Shown: positions 43,651 to 58,600 of the stretch, piece after piece
Numbering within the stretch: position 1 is the first letter of the stretch
Layout: the number at the start of each line of letters is the position of its first letter
From: Todiramphus chloris collaris
Lineage: Eukaryota; Chordata; Aves; Coraciiformes; Alcedinidae
Length of the DNA stretch: 64,000 bases
Reading direction: 5' to 3'
NCBI GenBank assembly: GCA_025345505.1
Contig: JANVCC010000072.1
Location: 1 to 64,000 of the forward strand
Made by a program: the position numbers and the translations under genes
Notes under the pieces: generated by a model
The model's input: only the letters and a program-made list of their open reading frames with translations
Told to the model about the DNA's origin: nothing
The model's database searches: none

Positions 43651-46600
43651 CTAAAAAGAGAAAACAGAAGTTGTCAAGCATACAGCACTATCTGCTCTTT
43701 GGGAAAGAACAAATTCCAGCACCTTTTTCACTCTGGCAAGGATGTATCAGGTATTTTATTAACTTAATTTTACACAATCAGAGGATAATTGAGCTTGGAA
43801 GGGATATTAGGAGTTCTCTAGTGCCAACTTCCCAAACAAAGCAGAGTCGACTCTAAGGCCAGACCAAGTTGCTCTGGGTCTTAACTCAGCTGGGTCCCCA
43901 AAAGCCCTCCAAGGGTGGATGCTACGCAAGCTTCTGGGCACACCTCACAGTGAAATGTTTGCAGCATTTTCAAATTTCAAAGTTATCCTTTCTGGTTTGG
44001 GGTTTTTGGTTTTCTTTTTTGTTTTTGGTTTTTTTTTTAAAGAGACAGAGAAAAGAAAAAAAAGGGAATTAAAAAGAAATGTCTCATCTCTTATTTCCAG
44101 CTATCACTGGTTTTATTATGGAAACTGGAAAATCCTCCATACCTCTTTTAGGTTCACACAGAAAATTATTTGGGTTGTAACACAAGTTAGAGGTATAATG
44201 AGAATCACACACATGAATTCAACTGCAGGTATTCTAGTACAATTCAAGGACTAGTTCTAGTAACCAGTACCAGATACTTTACAGCCAAGCAAGCCAGACA
44301 ATTGTTACTCTATTACTCAGCAAACTAGCTGAGCCTTTTAATTTGCAAATGTCTTATCTGATTTTACTCTTTATAGCTTGAACAAATTATAAAGCACATG
44401 CATGTTTCTAACTTTTGGAATCCCATTTCCCTCCACTGGAGTGGCACTTGCACTTCTGGCTATACTGCATTTCTGAACAGTAAACTTGGAAGTTTTGAGA
44501 GCCCCAGCAAGAGCAAGGTGTTCCAATATTTCTATAGTAAAGTAAAACAAATGTTTCATAAACCTGAACATTTTAGAGGTAAGGCTCAAATTGAACATCA
44601 GGGAAAAAAAGACTTTCAAAGTACCAGAACATTTTAATTTTTTTAGGAACATTTCATGCTTCTGGATAACCTATATGATTAAGTCCATGGTTTTAATAGA
44701 GGTGACAAAACCTATACAGGCTTAAGAGGTTTTACTCAAACGCTGAAGAAAGAAAAGCTGGTCGACCAAGGGAGCTCCTTTGTACACACAGAGCCCTGCA
44801 CGTGGTTGCAAGCGTATCATAGCACGGCACTCACAGTTAAGCCAACTCCAATGAAGATGCATATCATTCCAATTGTAATATATGCACAGCAGCGTCTCCG
44901 TGGCAGCGCGCTCCCAACAGAAGAACTGTTGGAAAATAAATGCTGTATTAAAATTAAAAGAACAAAACAAAAAAGCCCCCTGCAGTCTGAATGGGGGGAG
45001 GAAAATGGCAATACACATACACCCCCTTAAGTTTACAAAGTTGTAGGTAAGATCTGTAATTATACCAAGCAGTAAAAAACAGTCCATGTGTTTGTTTTAA
45101 TCTTCAGCAGTAATTCCCCTTTATCTAGTGTCTAAAAAAAAAAAAAACCTAGGTGCTTACACCAGAGAGTGGTGCCACAGCCACTCTTGGAGCGTGTCTA
45201 CCTCCTGTATCCACAGCACACACAAATAAGTTACTTGAACAGCCTCTGGATTGCAAAACCAAAGTTTGCTTTGCAGCTTCTGTGCCAGTCATAAGACACC
45301 CTTTAGGCTTAACAGACTGCTACATGGCTTTAATACATTCATGCATCTAACTGGGAATCACTTATACCACCCCTAAACGTGAATAACAACTTGCACTATG
45401 CATATCCTGCAGTAGTACACTCAAAACTGTTGAGTGGCTAAACTCTTCCTTGAAGATAAAAAGACCAAAGTGTTCTAGTCATGACCATGAGAATTTTTTC
45501 ACATCCAAAGACCAACGTTCTTTAGACACATTTAAATCAGTTTTAGAAATTTCAGAAACATGACAAGTTCTTTTTACTTTCTGATTTCAGAGTTCTACCC
45601 CAAGTTACACGAGCTGACGACTGAGGTAAATAAATTCCCTGGAAGTTCTGTCACTCATCATCTAGACTAGGAACTCCGAGACAGACAGCTTTGTCTCTAC
45701 CTGCCGCATTAATCTATTACAGTGCTTCAGTCAAACAGAATATAAAATGCAAATAAAACATTACATTCTTTACTACAGGTTAGTAAAGCTATTCCAGGAG
45801 CTCAGCATTGTTAATCCACCGTCAGTTACATATTTGCCATTACATACTGCTACACTAAAGAGGAAAATAGAACACAATTTAATTATAGTGAAACACAGTG
45901 AACACACAGGTCTGCTGAAAAGACTAGAGGCAGAGATGCTTCCATAAAACATATACCAGCTATCTTAGAGGTAGTTTTGAAACATCCTGAAGCATGCAAT
46001 CATTAAAGTACTTCTCCCACTCTGGGAGATCAACACACCTTTGGAAACACTAGGTTGTGTTCAAAATGCGCACTCCGTGTTCAAAGATGCAAGGGCAAGT
46101 ATTTTTCACCTCATGATAGTTCAAGATATTGAAGATAAATGTCTAACAGAAGAAAGCACTGCTGAACTCTTGAAGTAGTACATCTGTCATATGACTGACC
46201 AAATTTCTGGCTCTAGTTAATTAACCACATAGTAAGGCCTCATATGCTTAGCATGTGACTAAAATTTTTTTAAGCATTCATCTTAGAAAGCCTTCAAATA
46301 GATTGGTTTAAGCAGCTTTACTCCAATATTATTCCATTACAAGGAATTTTTAAAATGCTCCAAGGAAAAAAAAACCCAAACTAAACAAACTGAAACACCC
46401 CATAACTTAGAACACCCAGTAACATGGGTCCTTAAGCTAACACCCTGAGCTTCATCTTGCAATGCAAGGGTTGGCTACAATGACCACTCTGAGGCCATCT
46501 GTTACACATTTTTAGAAGAGGGAATTTCCAGGGGAAATTACTTCTTCCCAAAAGCCTCACTATACGCATTTGGGATGGGATTAGGGTTGAAGAATTTCCA

Positions 46601-49600
46601 ACTGGGGAAATAATGGTATCTTTTCACCCTTTCACACAATCCCTCAAAGTCACCTTCTACAGCCATTCTAGAACAGAGATATGTTGTCTGCTTCTAAGTT
46701 ACAGGAGGGAAAAAAAATCCCAAACAAACCAGAAGTTTCATAAAAGGGGACAGGGAGGAGACCTCTCCAAAGCTGAGCTGATGAGCACTGAGCTTGCCAA
46801 AATGACCTTAGGTTCCCTCCTTTGCAGGATTTCCTGGCTATGTACTCAAAGCTAATTCTATTACAGAGCTGGATACCTTAAAGATAAACTGGTGGAAATG
46901 CCACATTCAGTACACCCAGACCGTGCACGGTATTTACTGCTCTGTGTATTTCACACAGAGACAAAGTTCATTTTGGGAAAGAGACCTTCACTTTCAGAGC
47001 TGTCTGACCTACCATCTTCTTTCTGTAATCATAGTATTTCAGGTGCCATGTGTATTTTCCATCCCTGTGTCTCCCAAGCTCTCTCCCTCTCCTATCCAGT
47101 CGGAAAAGCTGTGGGAGAAACCATCACCTCAAATACTGCAAAAGGAAATGTAAAGAATGTCATAATTTAACTGCCCTTCTCTTCTCACAGAAAAACAAGA
47201 GGAAATAAATACATTATGTTACTACAGTCATGTAACAGACCTTGGAATATTTATCAATCCAAATAAATCATAATTTTGTTTTCATCTCCCAACAGCAATA
47301 TTGGCCACTGGGCCACTCTAAATAGTGAGGTTTCCCTCTACCCACCCCAAATTACAAAAAACCCAACCCATTATAAAAAAAACCCAACCTAACTTTGAAT
47401 AAAGCATGCTGAAACCCTACCACATAACCTACTAACTGCAGCAACTTTGACAGGCACATTCTGAAATATTAAAACTGAGGTGAAAAGAACATTTGTAAAT
47501 CAGAGAAGCGTCTGTTTCCGTTGTGGGCCTAGTGTGGGTGAGCTGGCTACAAAGCCATGCAGGAGGCAGCCGCTCCTGCCAGACCTCTGGGCAGTGGCAA
47601 GCAGATATAAAAGACACCAAAGCCAATTTAGCATCAGGTAGTAATTAGAAGAGGGGACAACTGGCACAAAGGACAGAGGCTATTAAAGGAGTAGCATAGC
47701 AAAGAATGCAGGGTCTCATGCTCCAAAGGGGAATTACTGCCAGGATTTCAGAGGGGTTTTCAAGAGGACGATCAAAATGCCAGTATTTTGAAGGTGAATA
47801 GTGCTGCTGGAACCAGTCTCCACAGGACAGTAACAGGCTTCTGACATCTCTCTTTCCTTAAGATACTGCGGACTTTATGGGGCAAAAACTGTTACAAATT
47901 CATGGAGGTTCATCACTTTGTCAGACCTTGACAAGAATAGGTTCCAAAGGGGGAAAAAAAATAAAACTAAAAAGAATTTGTCATTCTGAAAGAAAAACTT
48001 ATACCATTCAATTATCTTTCCAGTAACTAAATTCTTGATCCTGATGTTCCTAGATGATTTAATATACAGCGTGGGAAAGAGACCAGCTGACAAAACCCAG
48101 CTCCTGCTTCTTTATCATTAAATGAGAAAAATACCAGAAGCTTTCCTAAAACCTCTCACTCTTTTGGGAAACAGGCTGATAAACATCTGACATTCTACAG
48201 AGTGAAATACAAAAGAACACTATAACAATAAGAAGCAGATTCTCCCCCATTCCCAGGTATCATCCTCTACGCTATAAAATAAAACTATATTGCAACAATT
48301 TCCTCTTTACCCGTATTTGTTGTCCCAGTGCAGTAGGCAACGTGCAACTAAGGGCCTACGTCAGGCAGAACCACTATGTCTCACTAGGGCTTCTGCAAAC
48401 ACCTTACCTATACTGGCATGATCAGGTCTGTACCACTTCCAAACAGATTTTGACTTTTACCAAATAAGGCATTTTATTCTCTGTATCGCAACTGATTTCC
48501 TGGAATTCCCAAGTTTTGTGTTTTGGATTTTTTTTTTTTTTAAAAAGACTCTTGAAGGAGCAGGGACAAGAACACAGGATGACACAGACAACAAAGTATG
48601 TCACAAAATAAGTTTGTGACAGCGGTAGCAGGTAGATGAAATGGAAAACAAAAAAGATACCCAAGATCCAGATATGAAAGGTTCCTTTGTTTATGCACTC
48701 TGAGGCAAGATTGCTTTATTTTCACTGAACATTATTTCATTATTGACCTTCTCATGTAGCAACTACCTTCCCCTGCAGTTTCAGAAAGCATTCTTAATAT
48801 TAAAATCCAGCCTCCACCAACCAAATGGGTGGTCAGAAACCAGCTATTTGCAGAGACTCACTGCAGTTTTAAAAATGTTTGAAACAAAGTCATGAAAATT
48901 ATTTCAGAACCTAAAAGTCTCTGTAGATGTCTTCCTGAAAAACCTGCTGTTACAGTGATTCAAGGTGCCTTTTTCCTTGATCTACACTATCCTTTTTTTA
49001 GTGACAATCACCAAAGGAGTCAACAGAAGGAACAAATAGTTTTGCAGCTGACTAGTAAGCTACTAATGGACTAAAGAACCCCATATTCCCTTTCGACTAC
49101 TTGGCTACAGGTAGAACAACCTATGACAAAGGGCTGAAAGCAGCAGGTGGCTGCAGTTCTTTATTCCATCATCACGACTCAAAGCTCTGACTCACCCATG
49201 CTGTGCCCTAAATCCATGCGTTCGAATTGTTTTGCTTCTGGAAGGGCAGAACTCCTGGCTACCACATCTCAAATGCGGGACGACACCAAGCAACTCATTC
49301 AAAGCTAAACTGCAATGTGTCACAGTTTGCATCCTCAGCCCAAGGACAGAAATGCCTAACAGTTAACAGTTGTTCTGCATTCTGCAAATCAGCTGCCACC
49401 CAAGCTGGAATTTTCACAAACTCCACTGCAGAGATGCTCTGGTTTTGTTACATAAAGATAGAATGCTTTGCACTTTATAGACAAAAATGCCAAGAAATCC
49501 CTAGACTCCAGCTGGATTTTAAAATACAAGCAACGTAATCAACAGATCACATGGTTTGACATTTGGACTATTGCTTGGAATCGGGTTTTTATGGTTGTGT

Positions 49601-52600
49601 TTTGGTTTTGTTTTGTTTGAGGGTTTGTTTGTTTGTCTGGGTTTTTTATTTGTTTTGTTTTTGCTGGTTTTGTTGTTTTGTTTGTTTGATTTTTGTTTTT
49701 TGTCAAGGTATAATACCACCTTACAGCAAATAATTTTGCATCTAGAGTCAAGGAAAAAAGCTGGGGTCAGCTATCAAGTGTGACATGAGAAAAATGTAAA
49801 ACATAACTGCAATTAGTTTAAAGCCAACCCAACTAAACCACAAAACATGAACCCCTCCCTCTAGGACTGAAGAGACAATGTGATTACAGACAGTAAAAAC
49901 ACCCCTGCAAAACGACATCTCACCTAAGCAAACCACTACTGCACACCTGATGGGTTCCACTTAGCACGGGGCTGACTGTCAAATGCTCCAGTAAAAGATT
50001 TCAATCCCTGTTGAAGGCTGGGCCCTGCCAACAGCTGCAGTGCATTCATCCTACACCTTCAGCTTCCTAAGGGACCTGGCTAGATTTCCTACAACATGCA
50101 ACACAGCTGTGGTTCTCCATTCCCAATGGAAAACACATTTGCTCCTTTAACTGGAAGTCACGCTTGCCTATCAAAGGAAGACCTATATTTAAATAAATCA
50201 TCAGGACGACAAAGTTTCTGAAGTAATGTTTTTAACTCTTATTCCATAGCCCGTGGTGACGTTCCATACAAATTTACAGTATGTAAGTACTGTAGCTTTT
50301 AAATAACCATCAACAATTCAAACTAAGCATTCCTGACCTCAGATAAGAAAGGCCAAACAAATACTCAAAAAAGTTCCCGACAAAAAGCAAAACATGAAAA
50401 ACTTACAGCTCTTGTATTCTATTTTTTTCCCCTTCTTATTGAAGTAATAGCAAATGAATAGACAAATTATTCTATAGTATTTAACACAAGTTAGTTGTTG
50501 AATTTATGGAATCAGTGAAGACAAGATTATTTCCTTTCCTTCTTTTACGCTAAGGCAACTCAAATTCTACATTTAAACATGACATCTGATTAAATGCATG
50601 AAGTGGTAAAATTTCAAGGACATTGTTAATTTTAGTTACCCGTTCCTGTCTATTGTTAGCAACTTATTTTTGCTTCTAGTAATTCAGAGCATTTTAATAA
50701 ATCCAGGTTCAATTTGTCAAAGCTACTGATTTGTGAACTCATGTGCATATGACGTGCTCTTTAGCCTTGAAGTTCAGATGAGCACATCAAAATAATCAGC
50801 ATGGCAGACACCTTTTACTCCAAAGACTTCTACGAAGAAACACTGGCACGTATTTAACAGTTAATTTGCATAACCTTGCTTTCAGAGAACTTACATTTTT
50901 TTGCAGTGAGGGCATTTTGCTAGTGTGTTAAACCTCAGTTCCATCCACTGTAAAAAAGAAAAAAACAGAAAGTCTGAAAAACTGGCCTGAGAAAATGTTG
51001 TACTTCATGCTAAATGTCACTGGGAAACATTCTGCTTCTCAGGCTTTCTTTGACTTGTTTCTTGCTTTCTTCCGTAAAGGGGATGCCCTTTTGTCAGTGG
51101 CAACACAGGATTGGGATTTCCATGTGAACATTTCCCATGACTTGCCTAAGTATTCCAAGATTGGCTTGACGTAATGTGGTCTCATCCACAGGCACAGCAC
51201 AGGCAACATGATAATATTAATGCAGTTTTATTTCTCTTACTTCCATAACTATGAGCATACCCTGAATCAAAATGAATGTGTTTTCTTTGGCACAGTCACA
51301 GGGAGATGTATTTTCCCATCTTCCCCGACCCTTGCGTCATTTGTGACAACTAAGCATGCACAGAAACATTAGCTAAAGAACATTTTAAAAAGTAGATGTG
51401 TTTACAAGTTTTATACCAATAAAATAGGGAACATTGGCTATGTATATGACATTTTAAAAAAGTAATATATAAAACCATGCATATATAAGGTCATAACCTT
51501 CCATGCACAGACTAAAACCTATCTCAGAAGCACTCTCGGAGGAAGAAATGCCTAGGACTACTGCTAGCAGAGGATACGCAGTCGCATAATCATTTAAAAC
51601 CAGGAGGTTTTGTTAAATTTCATTCTGTGATAACAGACGTATTAAATACGCATTTTAAACAGGTATCCCTTGAACAAGTGGGTAAGATTATTGTTCTTCA
51701 CACTGTAAGCGGTTATATTGTAACGGCAGCTCTTCTGCTGCCTTTCTCACCTAGAGGTAAGTGAGGACAGTTTCCTGGTTAAGTATTGTTCTCTTCTCCC
51801 CTCTCTTCCTTAACTTATGCAAAAGTCACACTGCAAATTACTACAAGGGGAAGAAGGGACATCACAGCCCACCAATGCCTCCATTTGGATCCTCCTTATC
51901 TCTGTGAGAAACCAGAGGTCGCTCTACCGAAGCGAGTAGCGCTGTTAGAACGCTACAAACACAAATCACAGCCAGAGCCCACCCCTGTATGGGAAAAATA
52001 GGGGCCAGCTCCAGCACAGCACCGTTTAAACAGAGAATGGATTTATGATTGCATGTGCAAAGAAAGAGGGTGAGGCTTGTAATGCTTTGCCAAACTGAGC
52101 AGGTTTTTCTGTGAGCAAGATTCTGATCTGTAGTATTTGGAGCGTGTTCTCCTGCCTCTTGAAACACTACCTGTTTTATTCACAGGTAACACGGTTATAT
52201 CTCTTAAGAAGACATCCATCATTTTTTCCCTGGTTCTGAACTAACAATACCAGTTACATACTCTTTTCTTTCACATTTAGTCGTTTGCTAAAGTTTGGCC
52301 AAACTGTTTTAGCATAGCTGTATTTTATGCCTTAATAAAATAAAAGTGTCTGTAACACTCTCCAACTGAGCAATGCATTTTAGGAGCATTAATTCTACTT
52401 CCACATTCCTGCCAGAGGAGCAAGTTTGCCATTTGCATGCATCCTTGTCAAAAATTACTCAGTTTTAAGGAGGATAAAGTATGGTTGTCAGTATCAGGGA
52501 TGGAGACAGGCCTCTTAAAAGCTGGGTTTTTTCAGCTTTTTAATCTGCAATTCCAGAAAGAGAAACAAATCTAAATTCCAGGACTTATATTTTACATATC

Positions 52601-55600
52601 TGCAATTCAACTTCACTTCTGTACACTTGGTAGGCAACTCCATTTCCAAAGTTGCTCATTCATGATCTTTCTAGGGTATTATTTATTTTAAGGTTTCTGA
52701 CTGTTAGCCATAAGTATTAATGGATACAAACTCAAATGCACTTGGGCTCTAAATACCGGGGCGGGGTGAAGAGTCCATTGTTAATTTGTTTTACTGAAAG
52801 TTACCTGGAAGAGAAGCACTAACTGTTATGATGCCTTCTGCATCTACCGGAAATATTTGCAAGGAAAAAAAAAGCAAAAATGTGACAAGACATTAAAACT
52901 ACAAGAATTCAGATCACATTAGCACAGTAGGGAAATTTTATTTTCATGCACATTCTAATTCTTGGAGTTTTGGTGGGTTTAACAAGTAGCTTAAGTCATG
53001 CTTACAGCTGGGATTTTCACTCGTATTCCAGAGTGCTTTAAAATACCAAATCTTGTTTTACATTGCTAAGAGAACTTGAGGTTAGTTACATGAAATTTAG
53101 CTCCCTGACAACAATACAAAGTTTATTTTTCCCAGTGAAACGATACACAAAACCCCTGGTTAGTTGCACTGCAAGACAGATGAGGATTTCAGACAGCTCT
53201 TAAATGTTTCAACTGTGGACAAAACCAGACATCCATCAAGGGATTTACTAGAAAAGTGTGTCAAACTTCCTTCCTTCTTAGCCTAAAGTATTTCTCAAAG
53301 TATTCAATACGTGGAAGACAGACGAAGGAAAAAAACCCCAAACATATATACATACATAAACACACACCCCAACATACAGCTGTTCTGCCAAAAAAGACTT
53401 CCCCTCCACTACTCCCAGGTCTGTCGGGAAAGCAAAATACTTCTGCAAATTAAAACCTTCTTTTATTTTCTGAAGAGTTTCAAGGGTTTTCTGTTTAATT
53501 ATTTTTTAAAAACAAGTCAAATATTAAAAAGTTATTGGCAGAGCACAACTGACAAACTGCAGTTCTTAGCCTACAGCCTGTGGCTTACAAAGCTTATTTC
53601 TGGCTTCTTGTCCTTGATGGGGTCTCTGACAGCAGGACAGTGGCAGGAGGATGGAGGGGGACACCCCTTCCCTGCCTGCCACTGTTTCAAAAGGCAACTC
53701 AGCCTCTGAGAGAGACCCCTGGGAGAAAGGCTGTAAGGAATGAATGACTTACTGCTGGCAGAAACAGTAACTCAGCCACAGCCCAAGTCCAGAAGCAATC
53801 ATAAAAGCCCAGACCACATCAGTCTGCAATTCAGCAGGACAGTTAAACTCGCATCCTGCCCTCCTTTTCTATTCTAGCACTTTTTTTCCACTTGTCTTAA
53901 CTCCAGCTCTGCCAGAAACAGTGGAAACCTTAACCCAGAAAAGACCTTATCAGGTTACCCAAGGAAAAAAAAAATCTGATGAAAAAAATATTAATGATTA
54001 GTGATAGTTCACCTACAGTATCACTTCAGCACTAAGTCATTCTCCCAGCTGAGACAGAGAAAGCTGAAGGCACTCCATGGCATGGAGAGAGCTTTTAACA
54101 ATCTGTAAAAAGCACCCCTGACATGTAGAGGCAGGGAAAGCACAGCCCATACTTATGCTTTCATATGGTAGGAATAATAAATAAAATACATGTTTAATAA
54201 TATCTTGGAAAGGTGGTGAACAATTTGATACTCTTTAAAGAACACAGAACAAGCAACTGACATTTTGACGTTCCCATGCCAGGGACTCTGATTTTGCTTC
54301 TCTATTGTATTTATTTTTTAACTACCAAGCAAAGTAAAGGAGATACCTTACTGAGCTGCTAAGAGATACACCTAGCATTATGTATTTGCTATACAATGTG
54401 GAGATCTTGATGGGCAGAAATACCCTCAGAGAAGCTGAATTTGAAGGTTGGCTAAAGCACTTAATTTTTTTTTTCCCCTTCTCTGCTCACTCTCAAACCC
54501 AAGCAATTTTCAGATTTTTCAAAACTGAAAAATTTAGTTGACAAATCTCAAACTTAGTAACAGAAAATGTAGAAGCAAGAGCATTGCAAAAGCTGTAGAA
54601 AAATGAGCAAAAATAGTTTGTTTCTTGATAACTCAGCAGAAAAGAATACAAGCTTCCAATTTCTTAATGGTTTTGAGGGTTTCTTTTCAATGTACCGAGA
54701 AGTGGTAAATTGGTCTTAATGGCAGGTAGGATTATGAAGTTCAAAATGATGCAGCTCCCTAAAGCAACAATCAGATCTGAAGTCACGTGTCCAAATTTCA
54801 AATTAGAAAACTTAGCCTTTTAGGGCATAATCTAGTTGTCATGGGCAAAACCAGCCTTTATGGGGTTTGGTGTTTGGGCTTTTTTTATTTCTCTCCTTCT
54901 GTTCACATAAAGAACTTCATTGTGTAAATGACAGAATTAACACTGACTCTCCTTAATAAGTAATCATTTTTAAAAAAAGCTTAAATCACATTGTAGACAT
55001 GATATTCTATGTTAAGTGACCACATTAAGAACTTAACACCACAATTATTCTATAGCAATACTTTTGCTTGTGCAGTTTTAAAGCTGTGCTAAAAACCATA
55101 ATTTGCATTACAAAATGAAATTGTCTTTGTATCAAACTATAGCGTTCATGCAGGTACTTAGCAGATTGTGACATGCTACTACATAAAAAAAGCTAAAAGA
55201 AAAGGCAACCTTTAATAAAAATTTCCTGGGTTAGAATATGTACTTGAGATGGTCTTTTTCTTCTGTAGATCCAGTAGTTTTCTGTTAATAACATTATTCT
55301 ATATAGCATACAATGTTCTGATGAATTCAAGTCCCATCTAGACTTCTGTTACAGACTATAGTTCTTCAGCGGGAATTATAATAGGAATTTATTTTTTAAT
55401 AATAATAAAAGATTTCTCAGGCATCTCTTGTGGTTTCTCAGATACTACATTACTTGTAAATTCATAATGAAGTCCCTAGTTCCCCTTAAAAAAAATAAAC
55501 AGGTAAAAGTCATCTCCTGCTCCCTGCATTCATCATCTACTACACTAGCTAAGCCATTATTGCACACCTCACTGATCCATAAACCTGAAGTAAAGATCTG

Positions 55601-58600
55601 AAGGAACAAGGCTACTCTGTACAGAGCCCAACACAAGCAAAGCCTTCTCTCACCGCCGATACAAGCAGACAGGGGAGTGCCATCCCCTAAGCTTCCTTTC
55701 TCCTTTCATGAAAGGCACTTGAGTATTCTCTGGCCTTTATGATCTTACAGTTTTATTGTTTCAGGAATGTAGTCCCACTCTGGTGATTAGGAACGTCCTT
55801 CAGCTGTACCACTTATCCTAGCCATTTTCCACAAGTCACAAACCTGAAATACTCAAGAACTGCTACATGAAGCTAAAACCAACTTACTTGAATTTTGATT
55901 TAAGAAGTCTCCGCAATACACAAGTATGGCAGCCCATTATCTACATTAAAGACTACAAACAGTTTAACAACAAAAGTATTCTTGCATCCTTCCACTTGAA
56001 AAAACAGGATCATCTGAGAGCCTCACATATAACCCAAAATCTCCAGTCTGTAACAACTGGCAGGTATGCTAATGGAAAGTGCTCTACCAAACAGCTTTCA
56101 GGGGTCTGGACAGCAGTGGCAGAACGACTCTTGTGGCCGCTATGGAACATAATAACCAGTGCAAGCCTACACAGAACCTGTAAATTTAACTTTCTTTTCC
56201 AGCACTGCCCACTCTAATGTCACTAAGCAGTTAAGACTGACATTGGGCTTTATCCATCCATGCACAGAACAACTGCGAAAAGTTTTCTTGAAATACATGT
56301 GAAGATAACCAAAAGCAGAGCATATATCCACAGCAATAGGAACACTGAAGAAGCTTTAGTTCCTCAATGACATCACAGAGTGAGGCAACATGCTCTTAAA
56401 AGTGCTTACAACAAATAGGTTGAGGGATAGCACGGTGAGGTGAGAAGGAGAATATTGTGCTTTACTTACAAGGAACGTATTTCCACAGTGCCCACATACC
56501 ACTCTAGTTCCATCTGGTTGAACTGGCAAGGCAGGCTGAGCTGGCTGCTCTTCTGGGATCAGCATTACTGGACCAAGAGTAATGATGCGTCTACTGTGTT
56601 AAGAACATTAGATGTACATGTAATTAAGCTAGCAAAAGAGAAGGACAATGTTTTATGCAATTAACTCAGTCACTACAAAATATTTTGCAGTTCTAAACTA
56701 TAATCTGCTTTTCAAACAGATGATGCACCCAGTTTTGGTCTCTCTCCAAAGTGTTTTCCGTTTTGAAAACATTCTCTTTCACTGTAAGATCAGCCAGAAC
56801 CCTGTAGAGATCAAAGACCTGCCATCATATGGCAGAAACACTCCTTGGGAAAATGAAATCTTAATACTCAGGCTGAGCAAGCCCATGAATTGCAATGTAT
56901 ATACCCACGTGAAACACATAGAAAGAGCAAGGACTCCTTCATAACCCAGTTCTCACTCCCAAGTCAGATACTCCTGCGCACACTACTGACAACCACCTCA
57001 ATATAAGCAGCGTATCCACATTTGCACAGTAAAAATTCCATTCAAATTGAGTGAACTAAAAAGGAAAACCTCCCCAGGCTAAACGCTATCAGTTTACTTT
57101 AAAAAGAAAAAAAAAAGCAAACAGGTTTTTAGTATTTGCTTTTATGTTCAGTGTGTTTCCAATTTGTCCATCCCAAGTGACAGCAACCAAAATTAACCAA
57201 CTCAAAGCAGAATGAGAATCAGATTTCCTAGAATGAAAAAAGTGAAGGGAAGACTTAACTTGCATTGCATCTCATTCCATATGCAACCAAAATGGTATTC
57301 TGGATGGCCTCACTTCAATCCGGAGCCTTCCTTCCATTTAGAGAATGCTCACAGCTCTGTCCTTCCTTCAAAGCACCCCGATTTTTTTTATCTTTTAGTA
57401 AGGCAAATGCATAGACTATCTTAGGGAAACTGCTGAAATATATGCTTTTGAGATTATTTTCATAAAATGAGGGTGAATCGGATTCAGCTTCTTTTCCAAC
57501 CATCTGATGTGTTACAACTGAAGTATCCCATGTACAGTTTTTCACTCGGAAAATATCTTGAACATTTTCAAGCTTTCTCCAACACTGCATTAGTGAAAAA
57601 ACAAACAACACCTCCCACACACAAAAAACAACCCCAAACCCAAACAAAACAACAAAACATCCCTCCCGAGTCTCAAATTGTTACAAAACCAGAACAGCCA
57701 ACAGAGTGGTGACTAGGGCATTTGGTGTGGTAGAGCTCCCACTCACGTGCCCACAGACCTAGCCTTCTTCTCAGTTTCTCCTGTCAGAGCTGCACAATTG
57801 CCACCAAGTTACTCCTGCCTCAGTGGGATCTCTAACAGCCTAAGGCCAACGCTGAGAACACCCACTATGGCAATCCCGTCTACTTCTTCTCTAACAGATG
57901 TGTACATTCATGTGGTAAGCTGAGAGGAGACTGAAAACTCCATCTAACAAAGAAGGGATGACAGGACCAAAATCAGCTCCCTTTCCCATTTCATTCTGAA
58001 GTCCCCACTCTGAACCAGGCTAAGCGAGCAACCTGGGTGCTTACAAATATGTTTGCAAGAAATTATGAATGCTAAGTCCTGCAAACAAAAAGTGATTTTC
58101 TTCTCTGTTGTTCTTTAATATCATTTGTTTCTTACAAAGAAGCTAAAATGGGAAACGCACACTTAACACTAGCACTAAGTAAAAAAGATTTTATTTTTCC
58201 TTATTTCAAGTGAATCTTAAAAAAAAAAAAGAGAAAAAATTCAAATTGACACTGACACAACCTGTAATTAATTCAGTAATTCTCTGTATATGTCCACGTA
58301 CAGAGGCCCAGGCTGAAACCTCGTTTACTTTTAAATATTCAAGACAGAGCACCATTGTTTTAAAGAAAATTATCTCAAGGCACTTACAGTTTTTCATTCT
58401 TACCAGTTTGGTCTTGGACAGCCTATTTTCCGAGATGTATCCTTACAGATAAGGAGACAGTTACATTGACATCTAACATACTTCTTCCCTGAAGGAGGGT
58501 TTTTGATTGGCTAAACAAACAAAACCACCAGAGAACACACATCAGGAATCATAGCAATTTGCTGTTTTCCTCCTAACAGTATGACAAAGCATAACAACTT

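Noticed and set aside
53311-53709. 132-codon plus-strand ORF in PIP4P2 intron 4
   Set aside because: Antisense to the gene, no motif, no homology recognised.
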